This document shows, in pieces, positions 43,720-53,098 of a stretch of 64,000 bases of DNA. Numbering within the stretch: the first letter of the stretch is position 1; each line of letters opens with the position of its first letter. This DNA is from Faecalicatena orotica (GTDB lineage: Bacteria; Bacillota; Clostridia; Lachnospirales; Lachnospiraceae): assembly GCF_003149245.1 (NCBI RefSeq), contig NZ_QGDL01000002.1, positions 62,001 through 126,000 on the forward strand, given 5' to 3'. Made by a program: the position numbers and the translations under genes. The notes beneath the pieces are model-generated. The model was not told where the DNA came from. It made no database searches and saw only the letters and a list, made by a program, of their open reading frames with translations.

Positions 43720-44697
43720 CTACATCTCCTTTTCTTTCAAGATTTTAGGAATCGTAATCTGCACATCAGTTCCGATATTTTTCGTACTGAAAATGTGAAG
43801 GTGGAATCTGCTGCCGTAGAGCAGGCAGATCCGGTTATTAATGTTATTCAGGGCGATATTCATATGTTTTTTCTGAACTTCCGGGCTTTCAAAATGGTTG
43901 TTCTGGAAATTTAGATTGATCTGATCCAGCTTCTCTTTCGGAATTCCAACCCCGTTATCTTTCACATGTAAGACGATGGTAGAATCGGTTTCGAAGATAT
44001 TGATAGAGATCAATCCACCACTTTCATAGCTTTCAATGCCGTGTATAATCGCATTTTCAACGATCGGCTGCAGTGTGAGCTTGGGAATCTGATAGCGGGT
44101 GATGCTATCAGATTCCAGAGAAACTTCATACTGTATCCTGTTGCCGAAGCGGAACATCTGAATCTTCATGTAGGAATCAAGGTTCTGCAGTTCATCCTGT
44201 AAAGATACAATATTACCTTTTCTCGAAATACTGTAACGGAAAAAAGAGGATAATGTTTCAATCATATCAGCAACGAAATAAGCGCCATCACAGAAAGCCC
44301 TTCCCCTTATGGAGTCCAGTGTGTTGTAAAAGAAATGCGAGTTGATCTGTTTGGACAGATAATCTATATTTTTGTCGGAGAGGGCACTCTCAATGGAATG
44401 CGATTTTTCATAAGAAGCCTGAAGATAATCGTTGATCAGGCAGAAATCTGCATTATCTTCGGGGAGCCATTCATCGCTTAGTATCCTGTGGCTCGAAAAA
44501 TGCAGATACAGCGTTCTAAGCGGCAGGAGGATCAAAGGCACGGCCAGCAGATAGGACAGCACTAGAAGAAATAGGCAGAGCACTCTGATTTTTCCTAATG
44601 GAACCAGAATATATAGGAGTATGCTTACAATATTTACAATGAAAAATACCAGTAGTTTTTTATAAAAGGGTCCCATTTTCAATAAAAGCTTTTTCAT
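43720..44697 (-). CDS. YesM-type sensor histidine kinase without an external sensor (325 aa)
   Basis: Two close membrane helices (~15-33 and ~38-62) with almost no extracytoplasmic loop and no HAMP, then His_kinase with phospho-His in KQINSHFFYNTLD (~125-137) and ATPase boxes LTLQPIVENAIIHGIE and VKDNGVGIP. YesM relatives normally have a large external domain; its absence means the signal must come through the membrane helices or a partner. ATG 44697 with GAGGTG 6 nt upstream; a longer in-frame reading overlaps the regulator gene and is rejected. Confidence 0.85.
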   Translation of the reverse strand: MKKLLLKMGPFYKKLLVFFIVNIVSILLYILVPLGKIRVLCLFLLVLSYLLAVPLILLPLRTLYLHFSSHRILSDEWLPEDNADFCLINDYLQASYEKSHSIESALSDKNIDYLSKQINSHFFYNTLDSIRGRAFCDGAYFVADMIETLSSFFRYSISRKGNIVSLQDELQNLDSYMKIQMFRFGNRIQYEVSLESDSITRYQIPKLTLQPIVENAIIHGIESYESGGLISINIFETDSTIVLHVKDNGVGIPKEKLDQINLNFQNNHFESPEVQKKHMNIALNNINNRICLLYGSRFHLHIFSTKNIGTDVQITIPKILKEKEM

Positions 44698-44707
44698 AGC
44701 AGTCACC

Positions 44708-46297
44708 TCAGTTCGTATAAAGTTTCCGGTACTGGGAAGGCTTGATTCCAACAGTTTTCTGAAATACTTTACTGAAATATTTGGAGTCCTGATACCCGAC
44801 CATACTGCTGACATCAGCAATAGAGTATTGGAGATTTTTAAGCAGCTCTTTTGAACGCTTCATCCGCATGCCTGTTATGTAATTACTGAACGTTTCGCCC
44901 GTTTCTCTTTTGAAGAGGGCGCTGAAATAGGAGGGATTGATAAACAGCACCTCAGCTACATCATTGAGCGTGATATTCTGGTCGATGTGATCGTATATAT
45001 ATTGCTTCGCGAGACTGATATACCGGCTGTCTTTGCTGTATTGAAGCTTTTCGTAGGAAGTAATTTCTTTAATCATGATATGTTTCATACTTTGCACAAG
45101 CTCTTCTTTTGATGTGGAATTATGTATTTGCGACACATATTGTTTCCTTGGAAATGTAAAATTTTCTTCTGTTTTGTTATAAAGGTCGGTCAGGTGCTCG
45201 TCCAGAAGCTGTATCAGGCTGATGAACAAATCAAAAATGGAAACAGGGCTTACGGACTCGTCTGATATTTCCTGTAAAAGCTGTGAAATCGCCTTTTCGA
45301 CCCCCGCTATATTCAGTGTGTCTATGTAGGTGCCGAACTGGTCCAAAAGATGGGACTTATTCAGCTTCAACCGAAAACGGGACAGTCCGTTGTAATCGAT
45401 CATGCGGTCCTTACCGAGCGTGATGCGGCTCATTATGGCAATGCGGGCCTCTTGGAAGGAAACCTGAAAAAGGTTTACGGACGTGGAGGAAATTCCCATT
45501 GTAATATAACAATAGCTGTAAAACTTATTCTTTAAAGTTTCAAAAATAGAGGCAAGTGAGCATGCCAGATCTTCTTCAGATGCATAGTTGATCAAAAGCA
45601 TAATTTCGTCAGCCTCTATGATTCCATATGTTACGAGCGGATAATCCTCCAGCTTCAAGGTGATAAATTCGTAGATCTGTTTTAGCAGGATCTGGTATTG
45701 GGGAAGAGTAAAAAGTTCCTTCGTATCCGGCTTTATGGAAATCACTCTATAGTGATCATGTACAAAGTGGAAGCCATACTGCCGGTTAATTTCTTCGAGG
45801 GGCTGCCGTGCCGACAGGTCCGGTGATAAATAGAGCATCTTTAAAAATTGCTCCCGGGAAAGTGCAATGTTCGTTTTTATTTGCTGTTCCAACATTACTT
45901 TGTAATCCTTGCTGGTTTGTTCTTTCTCAATGCGGTGGATGATCTGGACCAGATTGTCCGTTAATTCCTGCTTGTTGATTGGCTTTACAAGATAATTCTC
46001 GACACCGTACTGGATTGCCGAGCGGGCATATTCGAATTGCTTGTGACCGCTGATCAGGATAAAGTTGGGGAAGATCCCTTCCTCCTGAATCTGTCTTACA
46101 ACATCAAGACCGGATAATCCGGGCATCTTAATGTCGATAATAACAATATCGGGTTTACGGGAAATAATGGCCTGATATGCCTCGGAGCCGGACTGACACT
46201 TACCAATCACTTCAATATTCAGGGCATTCCAGTCAATCAGCTTTTCTAATAGATTTAAAATATTAATTTCGTCGTCTGCTAACAGTGCGGTAAACAT
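44708..46297 (-). CDS. YesN-type response regulator with AraC HTH (529 aa)
   Basis: Receiver domain (~1-120: LADDEINILNLLEKLI, phospho-Asp in IVIIDIKMPGLSG, Lys in YLVKPINKQE), a long middle region (~130-420), and a C-terminal AraC helix-turn-helix pair (TLNDVAEVLFINPSYFSALF, then YQDSKYFSKVFQKTVG). ATG 46297 has AGGAGGT 6 nt upstream. First gene of the regulator-kinase-pseudo-ATPase operon, which faces the RbsABC-like operon; that operon is the likely target. Confidence 0.88.
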   Translation of the reverse strand: MFTALLADDEINILNLLEKLIDWNALNIEVIGKCQSGSEAYQAIISRKPDIVIIDIKMPGLSGLDVVRQIQEEGIFPNFILISGHKQFEYARSAIQYGVENYLVKPINKQELTDNLVQIIHRIEKEQTSKDYKVMLEQQIKTNIALSREQFLKMLYLSPDLSARQPLEEINRQYGFHFVHDHYRVISIKPDTKELFTLPQYQILLKQIYEFITLKLEDYPLVTYGIIEADEIMLLINYASEEDLACSLASIFETLKNKFYSYCYITMGISSTSVNLFQVSFQEARIAIMSRITLGKDRMIDYNGLSRFRLKLNKSHLLDQFGTYIDTLNIAGVEKAISQLLQEISDESVSPVSIFDLFISLIQLLDEHLTDLYNKTEENFTFPRKQYVSQIHNSTSKEELVQSMKHIMIKEITSYEKLQYSKDSRYISLAKQYIYDHIDQNITLNDVAEVLFINPSYFSALFKRETGETFSNYITGMRMKRSKELLKNLQYSIADVSSMVGYQDSKYFSKVFQKTVGIKPSQYRKLYTN

Positions 46298-46403
46298 AGT
46301 GACCTCCTTCGTTTGGATATAAATAGTATAACAAAATAAAAGAAGGAAATCAAAAAATAGATACAATATAGAGCGGAAAACGAAAGCGATAGTTTTGGCA
46401 GTG

Positions 46404-46435
46404 AAAAAGCCCCGATTAAAATATCGGGGCTTTTT
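46404..46435 (-). terminator. Terminator of the FUSC gene
   Basis: AAAAAGCCCCGAT/ATCGGGGCTTTTT with a 6-nt loop; the arm includes the stop codon region of the minus-strand FUSC gene at 46416. T-runs on both strands. Confidence 0.85.
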
Positions 46436-48164
46436 CATGCTCGGGTATATGGACTCTGTGTGCCTGACGCACCTTATTCCGGAATTTCGCCAGCAGTTCA
46501 GAGCTGCCTTCCCATTTTTCCAGACATGCATTAGCAGACAATTTCTCTTCAAGCAGATGTGCCTGAATAACAAGATTATAATACAGCTGTGCATCTGCTG
46601 ATACGGACCGGCATATTTTGGTCAGTAGCTCTGTGACGGTTATGTATCTCTTCCAGAGCTGTCTTGTCGCCTTGGCCCGGCTGTAGGGGAATATCAGGCA
46701 GTTGGCCAGATAACCGATAAGGGCACCGGCCAGTACGTAGCAGATACGGATTACGAACATACCACCTACAGCCTGAAAACCAAAACTACTCATAAATACA
46801 GCCCCGCCCAGTGCGCCGATTGTGGAACATGCGAAGGTTTCCGTATAATCAGAAAAATAGAAGGAAATATAACCGGACAGCATCATGGCGGCTGTACGTC
46901 CCGCAGGGGAGGGGATCAGGGAATATATGATAACGGAGATGGCGCCCCCGATCAAGGTTGCGAGGATACGTTTCTTTATTTTTACCGGAACATCATCTGC
47001 GTAAGGCAGGGATACGGAAGCAAGTGTAAATAGAAGCCATTTCCCGTGAGGGAGTCCAAGGAACTGGACAAGTGCTGTTGCGCAGGAGAGGAGCAGTGCG
47101 GTACGAATGGCATAAACGGCTCGTACAGGGCTGTAGTCCAGAGCCGCATAAAGCTGTGTTTTCAGGGAGAGGGCGGTCCTGCGGTAGTGGATTCTCCGTT
47201 TGGGATCGGTCATGTGCAGGAGCTTATTACGTGTATATGAAAGCGTCTGGTAAAATGTAAGGGCAGTTTTTGTATCTTCAGAATCTGCAGTGTCACAAGT
47301 GGATGATTCAGACAGCCCTTCCTGTGTCAGCTCCGGTATGGTTTGGTTTTCAGAACTGAGAAAGGCGCGGAAAATGTCCAGCCAGGACTTCGTATGGATC
47401 AGGAGAGTTCTGTTCCCGGAAGAGAGTTCCTGGGGCATCTCACTGATGAGCAGGAGCAGGTTTTCCAGACCCCGCCCGGCATCAATCATGGAAAAGCTGG
47501 CATCGGAGACACAGAGTATCTTCTTCCTTCGGTCATATACGGTCTGGCTCAGGCGGCACAGCCTGCGTCTGGTTTCGGAAAAATCCGGCTGCTCCCCGGA
47601 CTGGTCCAGCCGGAATGAAATCATCTTTCCGACATCGTCGATCATTTCATTTAATACATCATTTGCAGTTTCGGCCACCCGTTTCCTTCCCATAAAGAGC
47701 TGATACAGGATAATAGACAGTGCCCCTGTCAGCATGCCGTAAAGCCGCATGGGCAGATGGCTTAACTCAACCGGTGAGATAAATACAAGGAAGAGGTAGG
47801 ATAAAATATACGGAAAATATAAATGGCTGGAATATTCATATGTAAATGCATACAAAATGAGTGCTATCGTGATAAAATTGACAGCAAAACCCGGTATAGC
47901 AGGGAGAACCGTCACCAGACATGCTGCTATTGCCATCCAAACAAGAACCGCCGACTGGACAAGAAAATGCCGAATCGGTGTGGCAGTGAGGTCCCGCACC
48001 ATCGAGGCGGACATCATGATCGTGAAGATTACGCCGACGATGGAGTTTTCAGGGCCGAAAACAAATTGAAAGATATTGACATAGGCAATGATAAAAAGGA
48101 AGCTAAGAGTACTGAAGCGGAAGTTATCCTTTATCACTGCTGGAATTTTGAATTTTTTGCTCAT
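46416..48164 (-). CDS. FUSC-family membrane transporter (582 aa)
   Basis: An N-terminal set of five to six helices (~18-155), a cytoplasmic helical region (~160-310), a second helix set (~325-480) including FLGLPHGKWLLFTLASVSLPY, and a C-terminal cytoplasmic tail. This layout matches FUSC/aromatic-acid exporters (AaeB/YhfK-like). It is divergent from a MarR regulator, the common arrangement for exporters induced by small aromatic or weak-acid compounds. Confidence 0.8.
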   Translation of the reverse strand: MSKKFKIPAVIKDNFRFSTLSFLFIIAYVNIFQFVFGPENSIVGVIFTIMMSASMVRDLTATPIRHFLVQSAVLVWMAIAACLVTVLPAIPGFAVNFITIALILYAFTYEYSSHLYFPYILSYLFLVFISPVELSHLPMRLYGMLTGALSIILYQLFMGRKRVAETANDVLNEMIDDVGKMISFRLDQSGEQPDFSETRRRLCRLSQTVYDRRKKILCVSDASFSMIDAGRGLENLLLLISEMPQELSSGNRTLLIHTKSWLDIFRAFLSSENQTIPELTQEGLSESSTCDTADSEDTKTALTFYQTLSYTRNKLLHMTDPKRRIHYRRTALSLKTQLYAALDYSPVRAVYAIRTALLLSCATALVQFLGLPHGKWLLFTLASVSLPYADDVPVKIKKRILATLIGGAISVIIYSLIPSPAGRTAAMMLSGYISFYFSDYTETFACSTIGALGGAVFMSSFGFQAVGGMFVIRICYVLAGALIGYLANCLIFPYSRAKATRQLWKRYITVTELLTKICRSVSADAQLYYNLVIQAHLLEEKLSANACLEKWEGSSELLAKFRNKVRQAHRVHIPEHEKAPIF

Positions 48165-48237
48165 GAATGATTCACTCTCCTGTTTGAATTAATTTTGAAA
48201 GAAGATCAGGCTTTCTATGGATTAAATAGAGGCGCGC

Positions 48238-48266
48238 TTGAATTTTAGTGGTTTCTATTATATAAT
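48238..48266 (+). promoter_or_regulatory. Promoter of the MarR-type gene
   Basis: TTGAAT (48238-48243), 17 bp, TATAAT (48261-48266). AGTAAA (48268-48273) and TTTACT (48303-48308) form a spaced inverted repeat downstream that could be a MarR site controlling both divergent genes. Confidence 0.6.
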
Positions 48267-48375
48267 CAGTAAAAGTTAACCTACAATGATAGTCATATTT
48301 TATTTACTAATTAAAAAGCATAACACTTCCCCACATGTTTGTCAAGATACCGAAATGGTAACAAAAGGAGAGCTT

Positions 48376-48822
48376 ATGAAAACGAAAAAATTGTCTGAAG
48401 AACTTGTCCGGAGTCTTCTGAGAGTATTTCCGGCTTGGAATTCGAAACTGGTACGGCCGTTCAGGGAGTCACTGAATAAGGAGATGAGTCTGGAAACCTA
48501 CTACTGTCTGGAGACTGTCAGAAAGTATGAGAGCACCACAATGACAGAACTTGCACAGCAGTTAAAGGTTCCCAAACAGCAGGTGACGAAGCTGATCGAT
48601 AAGTTGTGTGATCATCAGTTTGTGGAACGTGTCCATGACGAGAAAGACCGCAGATCCGTCCGGATATGCCTGACACCACAGGCAGTGGAATATCTGGATG
48701 AATATTACCTAAAAAATACAGGATTTATCCAAAAGCTCGAGGAAAAACTGACAGAGGAAGAACTGCGGAGATTGAACGAGGCAATGAAAGTGCTGGAAGA
48801 AATACTGCCCGGGCTGGATTAG
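48376..48822 (+). CDS. MarR-family regulator (148 aa)
   Basis: Winged-helix repressor: TMTELAQQLKVPKQQVTKLI recognition region and the wing VERVHDEKDRRSVRICLT, then a dimerisation helix. ATG 48376 with AGGAGAG just upstream; a 90-bp longer frame has no RBS. Probably controls the divergent FUSC exporter and perhaps the EamA gene downstream. Confidence 0.88.
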   Translation: MKTKKLSEELVRSLLRVFPAWNSKLVRPFRESLNKEMSLETYYCLETVRKYESTTMTELAQQLKVPKQQVTKLIDKLCDHQFVERVHDEKDRRSVRICLTPQAVEYLDEYYLKNTGFIQKLEEKLTEEELRRLNEAMKVLEEILPGLD

Positions 48823-48938
48823 GCCGGGAACAGTCAGGGAAAAATGTAAAAGATGGAGTCTGGAAAAACATGGATGGAGGTGCTATACTGGACAGTGCGT
48901 GAAATTGTATTACATAAGAGTAAAGGATGGAATGAGAG

Positions 48939-49862
48939 ATGAACTCGAAATTAAAAAATGATGCACTGTTAGTATTGACCGCATTGATCTGGGGAAGTGC
49001 GTTTGTGGCTCAGAGTGTTGGAATGGATTATATGGGGCCGTTTACATTTAATTCCCTGAGATGTCTGATGGGAGGTCTGGTACTCCTGCCTGTTATATGG
49101 ATCATGGGAAGAAAGGACCCCAAAGACCCGGCATACCGGCCGGATTCACGAAGTATAGAGGAAGGCCAGAAGAAGCGTGGAGATAAGAAGATACTCTTAA
49201 CCGGCGGCCTTTGCTGTGGTATTGCCCTTGCAGCTGCAAGCTCCCTTCAGCAGATCGGGCTTGTCTATACCAGTGCGGGAAAGGCCGGGTTTATTACGGC
49301 GTTATATATTCTGATCGTGCCTGTGCTCGGGCTGTTTCTTGGAAAAAAGGTCGGGCTTAAGACATGGATCGGCGTGGGACTGGCCATTATCGGGATGTAC
49401 TTTTTATGTATAAAGGAAGGGTTTTTTATTTCTTATGGGGACTTTCTGGTTATGATCTGTGCATTCATTTTTTCATTACATATTTTAATTATTGATTACT
49501 TCTCGCCAAAGGTGGACGGTGTAAAGCTTTCCTGTATTCAGTTCTGGGTAGCCGGAATTTTGTGCGCTGTGCCCATGATTATAAGTGAGAAACCGACTTT
49601 TGAGGCAGTGGCGGCTGCATGGCTTCCTCTGCTCTATGCGGGGGTTCTCTCCTGCGGGGTTGCCTATACGCTGCAGATTATTGCACAAAAAAATACGGAC
49701 CCCACGGTGGCTTCTCTGATCTTAAGCATGGAATCCGTATTTGCGGCGCTTGCCGGCTGGGTACTGATAAATGAAACTTTGTCACCGAAGGAAATTTTCG
49801 GCTGTGTGCTTGTATTTACGGCGATTATTCTGGCACAGCTCCCTCAAAAGCGGCCTGCATAG
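48939..49862 (+). CDS. EamA/DMT-family transporter (307 aa)
   Basis: Ten-helix drug/metabolite exporter with two EamA repeats; signature start LVLTALIWGSAFVAQSVG and second repeat SLILSMESVFAALAGWVLINE. AAGGA precedes the ATG. The 3' end overlaps the convergent signalling gene by 38 bp, with no terminator room. Substrate unknown (often amino acids or their derivatives). Confidence 0.88.
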   Translation: MNSKLKNDALLVLTALIWGSAFVAQSVGMDYMGPFTFNSLRCLMGGLVLLPVIWIMGRKDPKDPAYRPDSRSIEEGQKKRGDKKILLTGGLCCGIALAAASSLQQIGLVYTSAGKAGFITALYILIVPVLGLFLGKKVGLKTWIGVGLAIIGMYFLCIKEGFFISYGDFLVMICAFIFSLHILIIDYFSPKVDGVKLSCIQFWVAGILCAVPMIISEKPTFEAVAAAWLPLLYAGVLSCGVAYTLQIIAQKNTDPTVASLILSMESVFAALAGWVLINETLSPKEIFGCVLVFTAIILAQLPQKRPA

Positions 49863-51903
49863 TGCCGTCATTCCGGTATATTGTACAGCAGTTTTTCCCG
49901 CTGTGTTTTGACTCATAAAGGGCCTGCCCTGCGTGGGTGAATAATTCACTGTAGGAGGTACCGTCCTTCGGATAAGCCGCCGCCCCGATACTGATGGTAT
50001 ATTCCGTCCCCTGATAACACTGCTTTAGGGCAATGGAAAGCATGCGGCAGTACATTAGCATAAATTCTTCAGATACGACCTCATGCAGGTATACCATGAA
50101 TTCGTTGCCGCCTACACGGGCGGCAATATCCATTTTACGGATATTATTTTCGGCCAGTCTGGCTACATGTTTCAAAATCTGATCCCCGAACAGATGGCCG
50201 TTATTTTCATTCAGCTCCCTGAAATTATCCAGATCGAATAAAATCATTAAGCCCGGCGCCTGATTTCGGGTCTCCAGAATATGGCCGACAACTTTTTGGG
50301 CAGCATCTCTGTTAAAGAGATTCGTCAGCGAATCTTTCTGTGCCAGTTCTTCGAGGCGTCTGCCTTCGATTGTCTGCCGGTGTATATTTGCAATTCTGCC
50401 TACACAGCTGTACAACTGTTCATTCTGGTCGTCATTGGACCATAAAGTCCGCCCGACGATTTCATACCACTCTTTGGAACCATCCGATGTCGTCATGATA
50501 AGCTGCGTCTGGAAAGTAGGGGATGCAGGGCTTGCGGAATAAACAAGTTCTGTCAGTTTCTGAAAATCTTCCTTATCGATGATTCCCCGCAGATTGTTGT
50601 GAGAAAATAATTCAGTGACAATAGTCGGAATATTAAATTCGTCCCGGCACCTGTCTGAAAAAGTTATGGTGTCTGTACTGAAGTCATATTCAAACAATAC
50701 TTCATCCGTAATGGAGGTAAGAAACTGATATTTTGTCCGTTCCTGTTCTAACAGGAAAAGTGTCCGGTCGGACAGCTTGACACCTTTTTTCTGAACAATT
50801 TCCCGTGAGAGCTGGTTAACATCGAAAAGATGGCCGGGGTCCTTGCTCCTGAGCTTGACTGCCTGCTCCAGATGGCCGCTGACTTCTTTCAGGCATGCGA
50901 TAAGCTTTGGGTTGAACATGCCGCATTCTCCGTTCAGAATCATCTGTATTGCCTGCTCATGTGTATAAGGCGGCTTATAGACACGCTCACTTACGAGTGC
51001 ATCGTAAACATCTGCAAGGGAAACAATCTGGGCCGCGATAGGGATATCATCTCCTTTGAGATGGTCCGGATAGCCGTTGCCATCCCAGCGCTCATGGTGC
51101 CAGCGGCAGATCTGCCGCGCATATTTCACGAGTTCTTCATCGTTGCCGAACCTTAAGTTTTCAAGCATTTCCGCACCGCATGCAGAATGCGTCTTCATAA
51201 TCTCGAATTCTTCATATGTCAGTTTTCCGGGCTTGTTAAGGATTTCTTCTGGAATCTCGTTTTTACCGATATCGTGCAGGGCAGCTGCATTGGAAATCAG
51301 GGCGATATGGGATTCATCCATACTATACTCCTGATAACGTTTCCTGAGTGCCTCCATCAGAATCTCTGTGATGATCCGGATCCTGATGACGTGCAGGCCG
51401 GATTCACCGTTTCGAAATTCAACGATCGTACTTAAAATATTGATCATGAGGGCATTATTCCGCTCTTTTTCGATGACCTGCTCCTTAATCAGCGACTCCA
51501 GTTCCTTCTGTTTTGAATACAGGATAATTGTATTCTTCACACGCTGGGTTACAATACTTGGGTCGAAGGGTCTGCTAATGTAGTCCACGACACCATATTC
51601 GTAGCTTTTTTCTATATATTCAGCAGAATTTTCAGAAGAAATAATCACGACAGGGATTGTTTCATGCCAGTGGTTTTTCTGCATGAGGGCAAGGACATCG
51701 AACCCGGTCATTTCAGGCATGATCAGATCCAGCAGGATCAGGGATATGGATGCATCATTATGCTTTAGAATCTCAATAGCTTCTTTCCCGTTACATGCTT
51801 CGACGATATTGTAATCGTCCTGGAGTATATCTGACAGTAAACAGCGGTTGAGTTCTGCATCATCTACGATTAGAATCGTTTTCTTTTGTACAGTGCTTTT
51901 CAT
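49825..51903 (-). CDS. Response regulator with HD-GYP, PAS-like and GGDEF domains (692 aa)
   Basis: Receiver (~8-125, phospho-Asp in ILLDLIMPEMTG), HD-GYP phosphodiesterase (~150-350: ALHDIGKNEIPEEILNKPG, HHERWDGNGYPDHL), a PAS-like segment (~395-510) and a C-terminal GGDEF domain (~525-690). The GGDEF motif is GGNEF, so cyclase activity is doubtful; an RxxD I-site (RKMD) is kept five residues before it. HD-GYP residues look intact, so net c-di-GMP breakdown is likely. Directly follows an HPt gene. Confidence 0.87.
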   Translation of the reverse strand: MKSTVQKKTILIVDDAELNRCLLSDILQDDYNIVEACNGKEAIEILKHNDASISLILLDLIMPEMTGFDVLALMQKNHWHETIPVVIISSENSAEYIEKSYEYGVVDYISRPFDPSIVTQRVKNTIILYSKQKELESLIKEQVIEKERNNALMINILSTIVEFRNGESGLHVIRIRIITEILMEALRKRYQEYSMDESHIALISNAAALHDIGKNEIPEEILNKPGKLTYEEFEIMKTHSACGAEMLENLRFGNDEELVKYARQICRWHHERWDGNGYPDHLKGDDIPIAAQIVSLADVYDALVSERVYKPPYTHEQAIQMILNGECGMFNPKLIACLKEVSGHLEQAVKLRSKDPGHLFDVNQLSREIVQKKGVKLSDRTLFLLEQERTKYQFLTSITDEVLFEYDFSTDTITFSDRCRDEFNIPTIVTELFSHNNLRGIIDKEDFQKLTELVYSASPASPTFQTQLIMTTSDGSKEWYEIVGRTLWSNDDQNEQLYSCVGRIANIHRQTIEGRRLEELAQKDSLTNLFNRDAAQKVVGHILETRNQAPGLMILFDLDNFRELNENNGHLFGDQILKHVARLAENNIRKMDIAARVGGNEFMVYLHEVVSEEFMLMYCRMLSIALKQCYQGTEYTISIGAAAYPKDGTSYSELFTHAGQALYESKHSGKNCCTIYRNDGTMQAAFEGAVPE

Positions 51904-51915
51904 TGACGCGCTCCT

Positions 51916-52269
51916 TTAAGATATCAGATTTTTGATGGTTTCGTATTCGGTCTTAACTTTCTCGTATTTTTTTTCCACTTCATCAGGGTCCAGTGTCTCA
52001 GCAGTCAGGGGTCTTAGATAGGCGGACAATTCTGCGGCAGCTTCTGCAAGAGGGGTCAGCTCCAGATTCAAAGAGAGTCCTTTGAGCGTGTGGGCAGCCT
52101 TGAAGGCTTCCTCATAATCTCGTGCTTCCAGTGCTTTTCCCAGGCGGTCAAAATTGTTATCCTTTAAGAATAAGTGCAGATATTTATCAATCAAATGTTC
52201 ACGCAGAAGTCTTCTAAGTACAAGATTATAATCAACACCGATTGTTTCATAAAATTTTTGAATGTCCAT
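51916..52269 (-). CDS. Histidine phosphotransfer (HPt) protein (117 aa)
   Basis: Helical HPt domain with the phospho-His motif AAHTLKGLSLNL (~56-67). ATG 52269 has GAGG 9 nt upstream; ATG 52284, overlapping the HAD stop as ATGA, is the alternative. No hybrid kinase is in the window, so the phosphate donor is elsewhere; the receiver encoded 12 bp downstream is the obvious partner. Confidence 0.82.
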   Translation of the reverse strand: MDIQKFYETIGVDYNLVLRRLLREHLIDKYLHLFLKDNNFDRLGKALEARDYEEAFKAAHTLKGLSLNLELTPLAEAAAELSAYLRPLTAETLDPDEVEKKYEKVKTEYETIKNLIS

Positions 52270-52280
52270 ATTCAGATGCC

Positions 52281-53096
52281 TCATGTTTCTTTCATAAATT
52301 TTTCGATTACATATAAAATTCCGTCTTCATCATTCGAGCGAGTGATAAAATCGGCGCTGTCCTTCACGATTGGCTGCGCATTTTCCATAGCAACTCCGAG
52401 TCCCGCATATTCGATCATGGACAGGTCATTGTAGCCGTCCCCGCAGCAGATCATCTGGTCCGCAGTCAGGCCCAGACTGCTTAAGAGTTTCTGGAGGGAG
52501 TAGGCTTTATCTATGTTCTGTGGCATAATTTCAAGGAAATAAGGCTCAGAACGGTAGATATTCAGCAGCTTGTGAAAACGTTTTTTCAAATCTTCCATTG
52601 CTTCTTCTATCACGGCCGGGTTGCCGGTGATCAAGAGTTTATTTACAGAAAAGGTAAGGTGTCCTGTGAAATCATCCATATGTACGACAGGCATCTTATT
52701 TATATAAGATTCCTTTTCGGTATACTCGTTGCAGGCAATGCCTGAAATGATATCAGGCCCTTCATAGGTGATGATATCCAGTCCGGGATAGGAACAGGTA
52801 ATGTCATAAACCGGTTTCAGTACATCCCGGGGCAGTGTGCGGTTATAGAGGAGCTGGCCGTCGGAACATCTGGTGATACGTGCCCCGTTAAAGGACAGGA
52901 TGTAGCTTCCGTACTTTTTAAGCTCCAGTTCTTCGGCGAGCGGCAGCACACCGTTGATGGGGCGTCCGCTTGCCAGTACTACTTTTTTCCCTTCTTCCTG
53001 AATCTCGATCAGAGCTTTCTTGGTAGGCGGTGTGATTTTCTTTTCAGAGTTGGTCAGCGTGCCGTCCAGATCCAGTACCAGCATTTGATATTCCAT
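52281..53096 (-). CDS. Cof-type HAD phosphatase (271 aa)
   Basis: HAD IIB hydrolase: motif I LVLDLDGTLTNSEKKI, motif II VLASGRPINGVLPL, motif IV CCGDGYNDLSMIEYAGLGVAM. Acts on sugar phosphates or flavin-type substrates in relatives; the substrate here is unknown. Placed between murF (2 bp) and the HPt gene (overlap). Confidence 0.88.
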   Translation of the reverse strand: MEYQMLVLDLDGTLTNSEKKITPPTKKALIEIQEEGKKVVLASGRPINGVLPLAEELELKKYGSYILSFNGARITRCSDGQLLYNRTLPRDVLKPVYDITCSYPGLDIITYEGPDIISGIACNEYTEKESYINKMPVVHMDDFTGHLTFSVNKLLITGNPAVIEEAMEDLKKRFHKLLNIYRSEPYFLEIMPQNIDKAYSLQKLLSSLGLTADQMICCGDGYNDLSMIEYAGLGVAMENAQPIVKDSADFITRSNDEDGILYVIEKFMKET

Positions 53097-53098
53097 AA

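Noticed and set aside
44698-44820. Longer N-terminus for the histidine kinase
   Set aside because: It overlaps the regulator 3' end, has no RBS, and the ATG at 44697 has a strong GAGGTG and begins just before the first membrane helix.
46298-46594. 99-residue N-terminal extension of the response regulator
   Set aside because: The extension crosses a terminator and overlaps the FUSC gene; AGGAGGT directly precedes the ATG at 46297, where the receiver domain starts.
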